This document shows, one piece after another, positions 1 through 12,300 of a DNA stretch of 64,000 nt. The notes beneath the pieces were generated by a model, which was not told the origin of the DNA, did no database searches, and saw nothing but the letters and a program-made list of their open reading frames with translations. Every line of letters begins with the position of its first letter. Positions within the stretch are counted from its first letter, which is position 1. The position numbers and the translations under genes are program-made. The stretch is from Perilla frutescens (Eukaryota; Streptophyta; Magnoliopsida; Lamiales; Lamiaceae), in the NCBI GenBank assembly GCA_026008535.1, contig BRKX01000014.1:1736001-1800000 (forward strand), read 5' to 3'.

Positions 1-349
1 AAAAAAAGTGTAGATCAAAAATCACTGATCCATACTTGAAAGTTGCAATGATGTGATCAAATAATCAGATTCCCTACATGCTACACCCGATGAAAGACAC
101 ACACACCCACGTTGTGTCTATGCACACAACTGCACTCATCTAGTTTAATTCAAACACATAAAGATGTGGAGACCAAAAAAACACAGACTCAACAACTCAA
201 ATTACAGCCAAGAATCATCCATCACACCACGAATTGCATCAATACCAACTTAAACTAATAGAGAAAGGGAAAAAAAACAAAGGGCAAAAACCATAATCAC
301 AACAACTTAATCAGATCAAGATCGAATCTTTTTGCAAGTTTGGAGATAC

Positions 350-450
350 CCAGTAACGGATCTGGACATGGCGCTGCCCAAACTCGAAATTGTAGAAGCG
401 AAGGAAGAAAAAAACCCAGAGCCCTGCTTCTGATCTTTGGTCGGAGCCAT
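350..450 (-). CDS. ORP3-type oxysterol-binding protein, first coding exon only (partial gene)
   Basis: Read on the minus strand, an ATG at 450-448 opens a 33-codon frame that ends in a split Gly codon at a GT donor (GTATCTCC, 349-342). The peptide starts MAPTKDQKQGSG and continues FFSSFASTISSLGSAMSRSV. This matches what I recall of the N-terminus of plant OSBP-related proteins of the ORP3A group: a hydrophobic FFSS...SLGSAM...SVxG stretch just before the conserved GYEGLEV block. In that family the OSBP/ORD domain binds and moves sterols or phosphoinositides between membranes, often at the ER. The domain itself would lie to the left of the window. Positions 1-349 are then intron 1, and the leader lies to the right of 450. 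Only 33 residues support the family call, so it rests on a short motif. Confidence 0.55.
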
Positions 451-917
451 CGGAAATCAGATCAAACTATCCCTGATCTCAGAATAAATTGATGGAATTA
501 TTCCAAAAAACAAGGAGTTGCTGTTTTTAGATGTAAAAACGGAATCTTTCAGAAAAATCTTGAAGCTTTAATGATGATGATGAGTAGGCGGGTTGTGAGA
601 TAGTTTGAAAGTAAAAAAAGATGTCACAATGGGAAGGAAGTAAATGCCCTTTTGTTGTTGGGATTGTATGTATTTGTACGCGGTTGAAGAACAGTCAAAA
701 CTAATGTGAAGTCGAAGATAAGATATGGGAAGTCTTCGTTGTCTCCGATGATTTTTGAATTTCTTCCATTTCTAGAGGCGGCTGCTTCCTCCTCTGGTAA
801 TGGGCCCTATCACCATCATAATCTAGGCCCAACTTTGGGTGAAATCCACAACTCTTTTTTTGTTTTCATTTTTGCATTTTTGGCTAATTGTAATTTTAAT
901 CTCCATAATTTAGTCAA
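451..917. promoter_or_regulatory. Leader and upstream region of the minus-strand ORP-like gene
   Basis: This stretch should hold the 5' leader and proximal promoter of the minus-strand gene starting at 450. I see no clear TATA box and no convincing coding frame. The 78-codon open frame at 706-942 has no family resemblance and runs into a transposon. Confidence 0.35.
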
Positions 918-1770
918 GGGTAATTCTAAATACAGCCTCTAATTTACTTGTTATAGCCCCCAATATTAATTAATTTATAAATATTATTTTAAATACTTTT
1001 TTACCCTCACAATTCACAACTTAAAGCCCCTAACTAAAATAAAAAGACCCAAAATTTATAGCCCCTACCCACACTAACTCCCCTGATTATGATAAATATA
1101 AATGTTATGTTTATATTGATTGATTTGTGTGATTCCAGTTTTCGTTTCTTTCTTTTTCTTCTTTTTTTTTTTTTTTTGCAAAGAATGAAATTTGACAAAT
1201 TAAGCAATAAGTGAGATTGTAAAAAAAAAAAAACAAAGCACACTTAAGCTGCACAAAATGAAGACGCAAAAATCTTATCAAAATGAACATAATTTTGATG
1301 ATCTTATTGGACTAAAGAGTAAATCTAGAACACATAGATTTTCTGGGAAATTAAAAAACACATCAAAATCCAATTACGCCTTCAGAGGATGAATGTTGCT
1401 TGATATCCATTGTTCCGCGTTTATAAGCGAACCAAGACCAGGATAAAATTAATGTATAATCATACCTTGAAAATTGAATTCTTGAAATGTTATTGCACTA
1501 TGCAAATCAGATCATGGAAAAATAATAAATTATGAATCACAATCCACAAAAAAAAAAAAAAAAAAGTTTTTTTTTCTTGTTATCATGATGGAGGATGGGT
1601 GGGATGAGGGGCTATGGGAAAATTCCTAGGGGTATACACGTTTCCCCCTTAATTAGGGTTTTTTAAGTTGTGGGTTATAAGGGTCAAAATGGTCTATTAC
1701 AATCATATTTATAATTTAATTAATTTTAGGGCTATAAAGAGTAATTTGGGGGCTGTATTTAGAATTACCC
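918..1770. mobile_element. Mutator-like long-TIR MITE, copy 1
   Basis: The ends are GGGTAATTCTAAATACAGCC at 918 and its near-exact inverse ending at 1770. Inverted homology continues inward for more than 100 bp (AATTAATTTATAAA matched by its complement, and the 'agccccta' blocks). The 9-bp flanks are TTTAGTCAA (909-917) and TTTACTCAA (1771-1779), 8 of 9 identical, as expected of Mutator superfamily insertions. There is no transposase. The interior is AT-rich with homopolymer runs. Confidence 0.85.
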
Positions 1771-2186
1771 TTTACTCAATTTGCAATTTTGACATACGAT
1801 GTAATAATGATACTATATTTCAATTTTTAAAACTTTTCTAAGCTACACCCAAAAAAAATTTGACAGCCAAAAATCCAATGTGGATTTTTTTTCTCTCTCT
1901 CAAATTTAGTGAGTTTGTATAAGATGTCAATGAACGTGTCATATTTGAGCCACGTCAACCACGATAAATTGTCAACAGTGTAAAAAATTAGGAGTGTTAA
2001 AACTATTGCAGACCGAAAAATAGTGCTATTACTGCAATGTCTCAAAAGTGACGTTGAATTTGCAAATTTGGTCCAATGTGGAAATTAAAATTGCAATCAA
2101 CCCCTTTTTTATTTGTAACCTCAAAATAAATTTTAAAAATAATAATACACTTTTATTAAAAAAATTATCCTCGTACCCCGTTTGTG
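1771..2186. other. Non-coding AT-rich spacer
   Basis: I see no supported gene. Short frames on both strands are not conserved-looking and lack codon structure. Confidence 0.5.
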
Positions 2187-2673
2187 TAGGGATGTCAATC
2201 GAACAGTCCGTTCGGTTTCTCAACCCTATTGGGCTATTGGGCTATTGGGCAGTTGGGTTATTCGAATCAGGCCAATTATGACTGAAAATTGTTGACCATA
2301 ATCATAACCCTTCGATTTTTTGGCTAGACCGTCATCGGGCTAGAAAATTTATGAAAATTGCTTTTATTATGTATAAATTTATCAATTCATGTCGCTTAAA
2401 CTTCTAGTTTAATTTAGCAAATTAACAATAAATATAATATACTTATAACTAATTATTAAATAAATCATATAGATTTCACCAATTATATATTTAGTACTTA
2501 AATTTAAATACATCAAACTTAAAAAATTTAATATTTAACCAAAACATAAAGATAAATAATAAAAATTTGGGCTATTCGAGCCAACCCACTTAATTTTTGG
2601 CTTTTCCTATCGGGCTATTCCATTCGCTCCACTTCGAGTTAAATTCCTTTCGGGCAATAATTTTATGACCCTA
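2187..2673. mobile_element. hAT-type MITE with 'gggcta' interior
   Basis: The element begins TAGGGATGTCAATCG and ends ...ATGACCCTA. Its interior is self-complementary (blocks such as 'ttgggctattgggc' and 'gggctattcgagcc'). The end sequence matches the hAT terminal consensus (T/CAGGGRTG). The flanking octamers do not match, so the edges are less secure than in other copies. Confidence 0.6.
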
Positions 2674-2706
2674 GACCTTTTTTTTTCTTGAACTATTAGG
2701 AACAAC

Positions 2707-2979
2707 TAGGAGTGACAACTTAGGCTACGCAGCCCCGGCCCATCGGGCCGAAATCACTTCGGCCCTTTTTTATAGGCTCAGTCCGGCCCGAAAATCGGGT
2801 CGGTCCTACAGGCTCGTAGACCGCAATGTAATTTTTTTTTTTTTAGGCTAAATGATCCGACTCATTTGGGCCATTTGATTTTTTAAGTCTGAAATTATTT
2901 TGGGCCTATTTTATAGAGGCACGTATGGCCCGAATTGGGCTAACTTAGCCAAGGCCTATATTCTATATTGCCACCATTA
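2707..2979. mobile_element. hAT-type MITE with GGCC/CCGG interior
   Basis: The ends are TAGGAGTGACAAC (2707) and the inverse-related ...TTGCCACCATTA (2979). The interior is rich in 'cggccc' and 'gggccg' blocks. The flanking octamers GGAACAAC and TGAACAAT agree at 6 of 8 positions, consistent with an aged 8-bp duplication. Confidence 0.65.
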
Positions 2980-3145
2980 TGAACAATTCATTTATTTCAA
3001 GTTGAATTGTCATGTGTACCTTTCTGTATAGAAATAGTGAATCGACATGCTTTAATATAAATAATAATAACTTTTTGTAGAACAATTGTTTTTTAGCTTC
3101 ATTTTAATTGGAAACTATATTCATGTACCTTTTAAGTGATATGTG

Positions 3146-4117
3146 TGTAAACACAAATTTTTGTATTTAATTTAATAAAACACAAAATAGTGTACAAATA
3201 CAATATTTTCGGATCAAATTTATATTTTTGGATCCAATCTCTATTTCTCCTCTGATTAATCACTCTATGAACGATCTTCAAACAATCTTCGAAGTTTTCG
3301 GGAAAGATTTATCTCCTCGATCTTCTTTGAATTGGTATTTAGACTTGACAACGTTAATTCGGAGGATCGATGCCTTGTTTCCGGATCAAACGCCGATTTC
3401 TGGTTTGAATTTGATGAAGAATGCCTTTGAACGCCGCTTGAATTTGGGGTAGAACGCTTCAAACCGTCTTGCTTATGGATCAAACGCCGTCTTTGGGGTG
3501 ACTTTGGTGAAGAACGCCTTTTGAATACCGCAAGAATGCCTTGAATATCTGAGAGAACCTCACTTGTGGAACTTCTTCTCAAATTCTTGAACTCTTCAAA
3601 ATGAATTCTGGTGTGATTTTCATTCTCCATATGGCCTCTATTTATAGGTGTAAGGAGAGAGAAATTCGGAGATTTAGGGCTGAGGTGGCGCGATTTGATT
3701 GGCTCCTCAATATTTTGAACTTATCTTTATCAAATCCTTAATTTCTGCACAGATTTGACACGTGTCGACCCCTGATTGGCCGAGATTATCCACATATTTA
3801 AATATCAACATTTATTTATTTAATTTAGGAATTAATTCATGTAAATCCCCAAAATATAAATAAATGATATATTTTGATATTTAAATCTTTATCTCCAAAT
3901 ATTAAATATCAATATCTTTTTATTTAATTTAGGAATTAATTTAATTAAATTCCTAAAATATAAATAAATGATATAATTTGATATTTGGCATAATTTAATT
4001 TAGCCATTAAAATTTATCCGTCTAAAATGTGATTTGGATAATGATTCATTGCAAAATTCGGTTCACTAATTTGATTGAAAAAATAATTAAATTCCAATAT
4101 AGAAGTAGTATCGTAAC
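3146..4117 (-). mobile_element. Solo-LTR-like segment, minus orientation
   Basis: On the minus strand this segment carries a TATA-like CTATAAATAGAGG about 3645-3633, followed by GAAAATCACACC and TTGAAGAGTTCAAGAA. It ends in AAATACAAAAATTTGTGT near 3150. The same order of blocks recurs on the plus strand at about 20100-22732, so the two are copies of one element, most simply an LTR with its promoter. No internal retroelement genes or matching 5-bp duplications were found, and the outer edges are estimates. The minus-strand frame at 3265-3630 lies inside it and is not a host gene. Confidence 0.45.
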
Positions 4118-4376
4118 AGACTTTTACCAAAATAATCATAGTTTTTTTTTTTTAAATAGCATCTTTTTTTATGGAAATTAGTCCCATGCGTCTTTCTAAT
4201 AACGGTATTGGGCTTTCTAATAGCGGTATTGGGCTTTCTAACAAATACTAATCATATGTTAATTAATTTTGAGGATAGGAAGAATAAAAATGAGATTGTG
4301 AATAGAATATATATAGCCCATTTTTTCTCACTATAACCCTCTATTTAAATAAAGAAAAGAAAATAAAATATATTAA

Positions 4377-5091
4377 GGGTAATTCTAAATGCAGCCCCCA
4401 TTTTACTCTTTAAAGCCCTGAATATGTATGAAATTTCCATTTTAACCCTATTATTCCCATCCTTGTTTTCCTTCTCTTTCACTGCAGTTTCACAGCCACC
4501 GGTACTGCAATGCCGCAGTCCCATCCCCGCCATAATAATTCATACAAAAGTGAGTGAATTATTTGATTTCTTTCATAAATATTTTCCTTATTTATTTCTA
4601 AAACCCCCCTCAACAATACTCCAACTCTCACATTCATAAATCCAATTAATTACATAAAATATTGACTTCTTCGTCGGAAGATGTGAAATGCCCATTTTCC
4701 TCAATTTTTCATTTTCTTAATTCCATAACCCCCTTAACAACATCCCCTTCCATTCACCAATCCAAATTATTCACATTAAACATTGATTTTTTTTTTTTTT
4801 TCCATTGGAAAATATGAAGAACTGGTAGAACTAAAACTAAATATATGTAAATACTATTTCCTCCATCTCGTTTCTCACCGTGGATAATAGAGAAAGGCTA
4901 TAGCGAACGTTGAATATATTTTGGTTTTCACCATTGAAGGTTGTATATTTTGTGGCTTGCGGTGGAAATCAAAAGGAACTTTGAGCAATATGTGATATGT
5001 GGAGATTAAGGGGGCTTTGTAAGGATATAATAGGAATTTTATAAATTGGGGGCTATGAAGAGTAAAATGGAGGCTATGTATAGAATTACCC
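4377..5091. mobile_element. Mutator-like MITE, copy 3 (nested in copy 2)
   Basis: The ends are GGGTAATTCTAAATGCAGCC (4377) and ...GGCTATGTATAGAATTACCC (5091). A perfect 9-bp target duplication, ATATATTAA, flanks it at 4368-4376 and 5092-5100. No coding potential was seen. Confidence 0.9.
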
Positions 5092-5577
5092 ATATATTAA
5101 TTAATTCACTAACTTACCATCATAGCCCCAAACTTAAAAATCCTAATAATATAATAATCGATCTGGTATAGCCCCCTCTCACCTTCATTGAAAAATCTTA
5201 AAAAAACTGATAGCCCCTCTAATAAATCTTTTAAAACACACATACACACACACACGTTTTTGCAGTTTCTCTTGTAGTTGATGGCATGAGAAGAACTAAG
5301 TCCAACACTTCTGTTGCTCCAGTGGCCTTCTACCCTTTCTTCTTGTCGAAGATTTCTTATATGTTTCAATGTGAAATGGTTATTTTTTCACTAAAAGATA
5401 TAAGAACTATAATGGAAGTTACAAGAAAGAAGACAATAAGTAAGAAGGGAAATTAAATTCATTTAATTTTAGAATTATAATGTTCCTTTTGAAGTTCGCC
5501 TGAGAAATTTTTTAAAAAAGTAAAGAGATTAGTTGGTCAAAACAGATATGAATTTATTGATTTTTTTTCTCGACAGA

Positions 5578-5606
5578 TGTGGATGAATATTGTGATGGAT
5601 TGTGTG

Positions 5607-5638
<32 letters not shown>
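5578..5638. repeat. TG microsatellite and poly-T tract
   Basis: A (TG)n run is followed directly by about 17 T, inside the outer Mutator-like MITE. Confidence 0.85.
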
Positions 5639-5639
<1 letters not shown>

Positions 5640-5843
5640 TTTCGTCATGATTTACGACTTCATATTTTTTTTATATCGTTGTTTTATAGATTTCGTAGGG
5701 GTTATATGATGAAGTTCTATTTTTTGTATTATATTTTTAAGTTTGGGGCTATGGGTTAGAATAGTACATTAATTAATATTTTTTATTTTTCTATAAATAA
5801 GTGGCTACATTGAAAAAAAATAAGGCTATGTATAGAATCACCC

Positions 5844-7366
5844 GTTAGAAATAACGAGCCAATATTATTATATTTTAGATTGGGCCAATTGGTGGGAGGA
5901 AAACTAGGCCCGTCTCATTCAATAACAAAATATTTAAATATTTTGACCCACAAATTCAAATTAATATGGAATCTGCAAAAATGTACAACCATTCAACAAA
6001 TATTTAAATAATAATAATATCTTGTTCTAAAAATGGCCAAAAAAATTTTGAAAAAAAGAAAAAGAAAAAAGGCAAAAGGCAAAAGGCAAAACTTCAATTT
6101 TAAAAGGGAAGAAACAAAAAAGGTAAAACTTTTGTACAAAGAAAAAGTAATGAAAACAAATTAATTATACGCGCGAAATAACATTTTAATATTTCATGTC
6201 ACACGTCACTAAATAATAATGGATGTCATTTACAAATCAATTATATGCAATTAGGCCAATCTGATTATGTCACATTTATTTATAGTTAACGTAAATGGAT
6301 TTTCAGTGCAACCAAATAATCAGTAGCAGTTAGTCGTCTAAATCATTTTTTTATTAAATTATTGATTTGGTCCAAAATTCCAAGTGAAGGGACATGTGTT
6401 AATGTGTAGAATCACCCTTCTATTATTTAAAACATTTTCTCAAACAAAATAGTTAAAGAGGAAAATTCAAACATCTCATACTATATTTAAATATTGATGC
6501 CGTAATTGCCATGATGGCCCAACATATATCAAATTTAAGTAATTAGGGTTAGTTATGAGTAAATATATAAATTTTGACACAATTTGTAATTCAAATACAA
6601 AATAGATACTAGTATTTTAAAATTTTCAACGAACCAAAAAATGAATATGATGTAGATAGAAGTATGTATAATACGTTGATTCTCGTAATAATATCAAATT
6701 ACACTTAAATTACAAATGATGTCAGAGTTTATGTATTTAATCATAATTAACTATTTCATTTGCAACAACCCTTTTGAAAAAAATTCAATGAATTTAGTTG
6801 ATCATTTAGATAAAATATTTACATATATGATGAATCTTGACATCATTAATAATTACGGCCAATTATACCAATATATCCCAGCCGAATCTTTTCTCTTCAA
6901 TTTATCCAATACTAACGGTAAACTCGAAAAAAAAAATCTCAAATCATGAATTTGTTATATAAATATATCATTCGATTATATTTTGTCTAGATTCACTAAC
7001 TAGTCTGTCGAAACTCTGATGCAGATATACAAGTACAATCCTACAATTCAATAGATTCCGGTGGAATCTCCTCAATACCACAGGTCGGCTCGTTTGCTAG
7101 ATAATATAGTATGAAATTGAATATATTTGATTAAAATGTCTTTTACCACATAAAATATCAATATTATGTTTATTTTGGTGTATTAATAATATATTATTTG
7201 GTTAAATCTAATTAAATTCTCTATAAAATTTCAATTCAATTCCTAAAATATGATTTAATTAGTTACCATATATTGTGTGAATATTCGATAATAAAAATTT
7301 AAACAATATATGTAACATTATTTTATTCTGAAGTTTTTAATAATTATAAATGGTATGACATATCCC
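5844..7366. other. Intergenic, AT-rich; no gene seen
   Basis: No supported gene. Near 6545-6600 there is a fragment similar to the fold-back repeat at 45455-45820 ('gagtaaatatataaattttga'-type sequence). Near 6411 'gtagaatcaccc' resembles a lone Mutator-MITE end. Confidence 0.4.
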
Positions 7367-7645
7367 TAGGGGTGGCAATTCAGGCCGCCCCACTCGGGCC
7401 CATCGGGCCAATGGTAAAAATCAGACAGGGTAGGGTTGGTCTGAAATCACTTCGGGTTTATTTTTTGAGGCCCGACCTAACCTATGTAAATTTTTACTTT
7501 TGGGCTAAATGGTCCGGCCCATTTGGGCCATTTGATTTTTCGGGCCAGCCCGGGCCAGAACGAAATAATTTCGTGTCCATTTTTTCGAGGCACAACCCAA
7601 CCCGAATTCAGGCTAGCTCGGGCCGAGCCTAAATTGTCACGTCTA
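7367..7645. mobile_element. hAT-type MITE, GGGCC-rich
   Basis: The ends are TAGGGGTGGCAATTC and ...AAATTGTCACGTCTA, with an interior of 'cgggccc' and 'gggcca' blocks. The flanking octamers CATATCCC and TATATCAC share 6 of 8 bases. The 86-codon frame inside is a by-product of the repeat. Confidence 0.65.
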
Positions 7646-9052
7646 TATATCACACCTCCAAGGTGTGATATCTAATATCATATAAATAGTTTACATGTGT
7701 CGAATTCTTGCATAATCATGAGATTTGATTTTGCTCAAGTATCTATCACCATCTTATATCATCTACCAAACAAGCCATAATTGAAAAATAAAGCAATTGC
7801 ATATTTTCATAATAAATTTATAGTTCGGCTATATTTATTAAATATTACATGTATCCAAGGATATGTCGTAAATTTTAACACTGCGATACGGATATAGGGG
7901 AGAATGTATTTTTCCCGGATATCGCGAAATATCGCAATATATCACGTTTTTTATTTATATTTCTATAATATACTTTGCTTTTTATTTAATTCTATTTTTT
8001 GTGTTCTTCTTTTATTTATAAATTGGTACGCATGTTGTATGAGTTAATTATATCTTATGAAATATTTACTTGTAATTTAGTTGCAAATTCATTTTGTTTT
8101 TCTTATGATTTTCAATTAATTTGATTAATGATATTCATGATTGTACTTAAAAAAAATAACAAAAAAATCTATACACATATTAAAGCAAAATTGCATGGGT
8201 AAAGTTATAAATAAAAAATATCAACAAAATATTTTTTTATAAAATAGTTTATCCATCAAAGAAATTTCAAAATGTGCAAATGACGGAGTGGTTTAATAGG
8301 TTTGGATGTAAAGATTGGTATTCAGTCACCCAGATCAAGTCCCGTTTCCAACACACATTTTCTTCATTTTTGGTCAGTGGACATTATCATTTTTTTCTGA
8401 CAAAATAATTGGGTCAGCGGACATCATCCAATCCATAGTGAAACAAGAAGATGTCATTCCATCTATCATATTTGAGCCTTATATATGCTCATTTTTGCAT
8501 TATTTGTACTTTATAATGTTTATTTAGTTATTTTATATTGTATTATGTATTATTTTATCAAATGTATTGTCTTGGATAATATTTATGTAATCTATTATTC
8601 ATATGGTTGCTTTTAAAATACAATTCTATCAAAATATTGTGTAGAATATGTGCTATAATAATTTCTAAAATTTCTTGTAAAATTTCAAAGATTTTAATAT
8701 AGTTTTTGTCATTTTTTCAATTTTCTGCGATATCAATATATACTTGCGATCCGTAAAATTGAAGTTACAATATTTGATGCGATAATGATATTTTCATCAT
8801 GTATCTACAATATTCACATCATTAATAATCATTGTCTTAACATACCATCATTGACCAAAACTATATGGCAAAAAAACACAACGTTGCCCTAAACTTCTTT
8901 TCATGGAGAAAGTAAAAAAAAAAAAAAAACGTGTCCCAAAAACAAAACAAAAAGAAAAAAACCCATGTCGGTGTGAGCGTGTTTGAAAACTTCAAATTCA
9001 AAAGGAATATAAAAATGCTAATGATTTGTGTCCAGTGGAGAAACAGTGAGGA
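7646..9052. other. Intergenic AT-rich stretch upstream of the rhomboid gene
   Basis: No supported gene. It contains a weak tRNA-like patch near 8282-8345 that could be a SINE relic, and poly-A tracts. Confidence 0.4.
8282..8345 (+). repeat. Possible SINE relic (tRNA-like head)
   Basis: 'ggagtggttt' followed about 45 bases later by 'gatcaagtccc' resembles degenerate pol III A and B boxes. There is no clear tail and no target duplication. Confidence 0.25.
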
Positions 9053-9077
9053 GAGAGAGAGAGAGAGAGAGAGAGAG
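9053..9077 (+). repeat. GA microsatellite in the rhomboid upstream/leader region
   Basis: A (GA)12-type run about 240 bp upstream of the rhomboid start codon. CT-rich sequence follows at 9187-9201. GA/CT tracts are common in plant leaders. Confidence 0.8.
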
Positions 9078-9313
9078 GCAGGCGGAAGATACAGGTTTTG
9101 CTTGACGGCAGCGGCAGCGAAAAAGTAAACTCAAGAATATCAAAACACTTATTTCTCTCTCATATTTTCACATTAACCTAATCCTTCCTCTCTCTCTCTC
9201 AACCACCACCCCACCAAACTCATCTATCTCTAAAGTCCAACTTCATCGAAACTCTCCGGTAGCTCTAACTCACCGGAAAGGAAAAAGAAGGTATCCTTTT
9301 GGCTGATTCTCCG

Positions 9314-12300
9314 ATGGCCGCCGTATCAGATACCGCTCCCATGCTCGGCCAGTCGCGGCGGGGTGGCAACACCATCCACCCCGTCTCGGTGGAGTCTGCG
9401 TCACCCGGAGCGGGTGTTTATAGGGAGGTGAAGCATTTCAAGAAATGGGTTCCGTGGCTGATTCCTCTCTACGTAGTTGCGAACGTGGTGATGTTTGTGA
9501 TTTCTATGTATGTGAATAATTGCCCCAAGAATTCTATTTCCTGCGTTGCTCGATTTCTTGGGAGGTTTTCCTTTCAGCCATTTAAGGAAAATCCTCTTCT
9601 TGGACCGTCGTCTTCGGCGTAAGCACTTACTTCGATTGATTATTCTGATTTTTTTTTAATTTTATATTATCTGCTGCTGAAGTTGAATTTTATCGTTTTT
9701 GTTTGTTGTTTGGAAAAGGTTTTAGCTTGTTTATGCCCTTTTGTTATCTGGTTTGATCATGGGAGTTCTTGGTGAGAGGAGTAGTTTAAATTACTTGATT
9801 GAATTTAGGAAGCTAGTTTCTGGTGCTAATCTGTGATCTTACTTACATCATCATCTATGATCTATGATCTATCATGTAATTATGTATGAACATCATCCAA
9901 CTTTTGATTCTGTTTAGGTTATTGAAGATGGGAGCTTTAGATGTGAGCAAAGTTGTTGATAAACACGAAGGATGGCGCCTTATCACTTGTATGTGGTTAC
10001 ATGGTGGACTTTTTCATTTACTTGCAAATATGTTGAGCCTGATAGTTATTGGCATTCGGCTAGAGCAGGAGTTTGGATTTGGTACGTAACGACTTAATCG
10101 CCCTGTTTGATAATGTCGTTTAATAATGTTGTTTGTATTGTCTTTCTGCCTTAGTTGATACCATGATTGTACTTGATACAAATGAAACGTATAATTATTT
10201 GAATTCTTGCATCAATGGTGTCTAAGAAGTAAGAATTGACATCTGCTAATTTTGTTAACTAGTGTACTCAAGCTATGTTCATTATAATCGCCTTATAATT
10301 TCCCAGAGTAGCTTTAGAAGTGAAGGGCAATAATCATTTGTAACTCTATGGTGCCTTAGCATGCTGATTTCATATAGGCCATTGCCCTTTTTCTTTTTTC
10401 ATGATTTCATCAAGAATGGCCATCTTACCCCTATAGAATGAGGTTGACCTAATAATAATGTTATCATCAACTCTTGTATCTTGCCCCTATAGGATGAGGT
10501 TGACCTAATAATAATGTTATCATCAACTCTTGTGACAATATTTACTTGGGAATTGGTTGTCATTATTTTGCACGCATTAAATGCTGTATAATTGTAGTTT
10601 TCCTTAACTTTTCACCAAATGATTTTGACTATTCACTGTACATGTTGGCTATGTCTTTGTGTTTCTCTTTAGGTCTCTATGTTATAGTTTAATACTCCTG
10701 CTGTCTGGTGCATCTCCCTATTAAATATATACAATCCCGTACACACTCATGAATTTTCTTTTCTTATATGCATGCCATTCTTCCACAGTTGCACTAGAAA
10801 TCACACTCTCACACACATGCACGCGCTTGCGCGATGAACACAAGCACACTTATATGACCGGTTCTGTACTTAGATATATGTCAAGTATCAGGTATGAGAC
10901 ACATGATTTTACTTTAAACATGAGTTCTTTGTTATCATGAAAGGGATAGGATAGCTCATAGCCCCATGTTCGTAATGTAAAAAAACAATAACTGTATTTT
11001 GATGTTTCTTAATGTTATGATTGATATTTACAGTGAGGGTCGGTTTGCTTTATCTCATCTCTGGACTTGGTGGAAGTTTGATGTCTGCTCTCTTTATTCA
11101 GTCAAATATTTCAGTTGGTGCCTCTGGTGCTCTTTTTGGTTTATTGGGAGGAATGTTGGCTGAGTTAATTACTAACTGGACCATTTACGCTAACAAGGTA
11201 TCTATATAGCCAATATTAAGTAAGCCTTATTGATGTCTTGAAGTTTGCTGCCACCTGCTTGTTCACCATTTGAGATGAAACTATGTAATTCCTCTTTTGC
11301 AGATAGCTGCTCTACTGACCCTCGTGATAATTATTGCTATCAACTTAGCAGTGGGAATCCTCCCGCATGTGGACAACTTCGCTCATATTGGAGGATTTTT
11401 GTCAGGTTGTCTTCTTGGTTTTGTATTTTTGATACGCCCACAGTTTAGATGGGTCAACCAAAAATATGTCCCTGGTGGATATTCTTCACGGCCATCTAAT
11501 CCAAAATTTAAGGCTTACCAGTATGTGCTCTGGGTGCTTTCAGTGATCTTTCTCATTGTTGGGTAAGCAGCTGACACTTCTATCAAATTTATTCCATGTT
11601 TTATATTTCTGGAGTCTCTAGTTATGCTATAGCACTCCGAGTTTCACCATTAATGGGACTAATCAGGCAATTCGTAGCAACTAAATGTCCGGGCCTAAGT
11701 TGCCTGGAATACCATCTTAGGGACATCCGGGGCCCATTCCTTGTGTAGCCGGGGTGTTTAGCATACAAGAGCTTACCTAAGGACATTGTGAGTGCATAGA
11801 GATTTGATTGAGTTCACCTAGATGGGAAATAGTATATGTCAGTTTGAATAGATCTAATCTGATATCGGAGAAGCTGGATTTAAGTTGCTAAGAGTAGGGT
11901 GACTTAGACATAGTATGATCAATGAAGGTGATTTATTGACATTCAAGTATGCAACTTCTCCTTACAATAACGGAGATTGAATTGAAAACTGCAATGCCAG
12001 GTGGGGTTGTAGGCTTCAACCTAACTTGGTATCCCGCTTTTGATGTGGTTGTTTGTACCAAACTCACAAGCCGGATCTGAGGTCTTGCTTACCAACCTTA
12101 CCTTTCTCGGCGTTCTATCCAGTTGCTTCCATATTTATTTATGAAGAAACCTGGTTTCAATGTTGCTTCTTGTCTATAAGTGAGGACATTATTATTTTAC
12201 ACCTTTTACTTTGCCCTCTTAACTGGTTGCAACAGTTATACCATTTGGGGTATCCATTTGTCTAGGCGGGGTTTGTGTTTGTGCTAGTGTGGAGTAATGA

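Larger units (their letters stand above)
4292..5843. mobile_element. Mutator-like MITE, copy 2 (outer, interrupted by another copy)
   Basis: The right end reads ...GGCTATGTATAGAATCACCC at 5843. The degenerate left end is 'gattgtgaatagaatatat' near 4294. Inverted blocks pair across the element, for example CATAGCCCCAAACTTAAAAA near 5121 with its complement near 5730. The left arm is split at 4376 by a second member of the same family that occupies 4377-5091. Confidence 0.7.

Noticed and set aside
3265..3630. 121-codon minus-strand open frame
   Set aside because: It lies inside a solo-LTR-like segment that recurs at about 20100. Low-complexity basic composition and no family resemblance.
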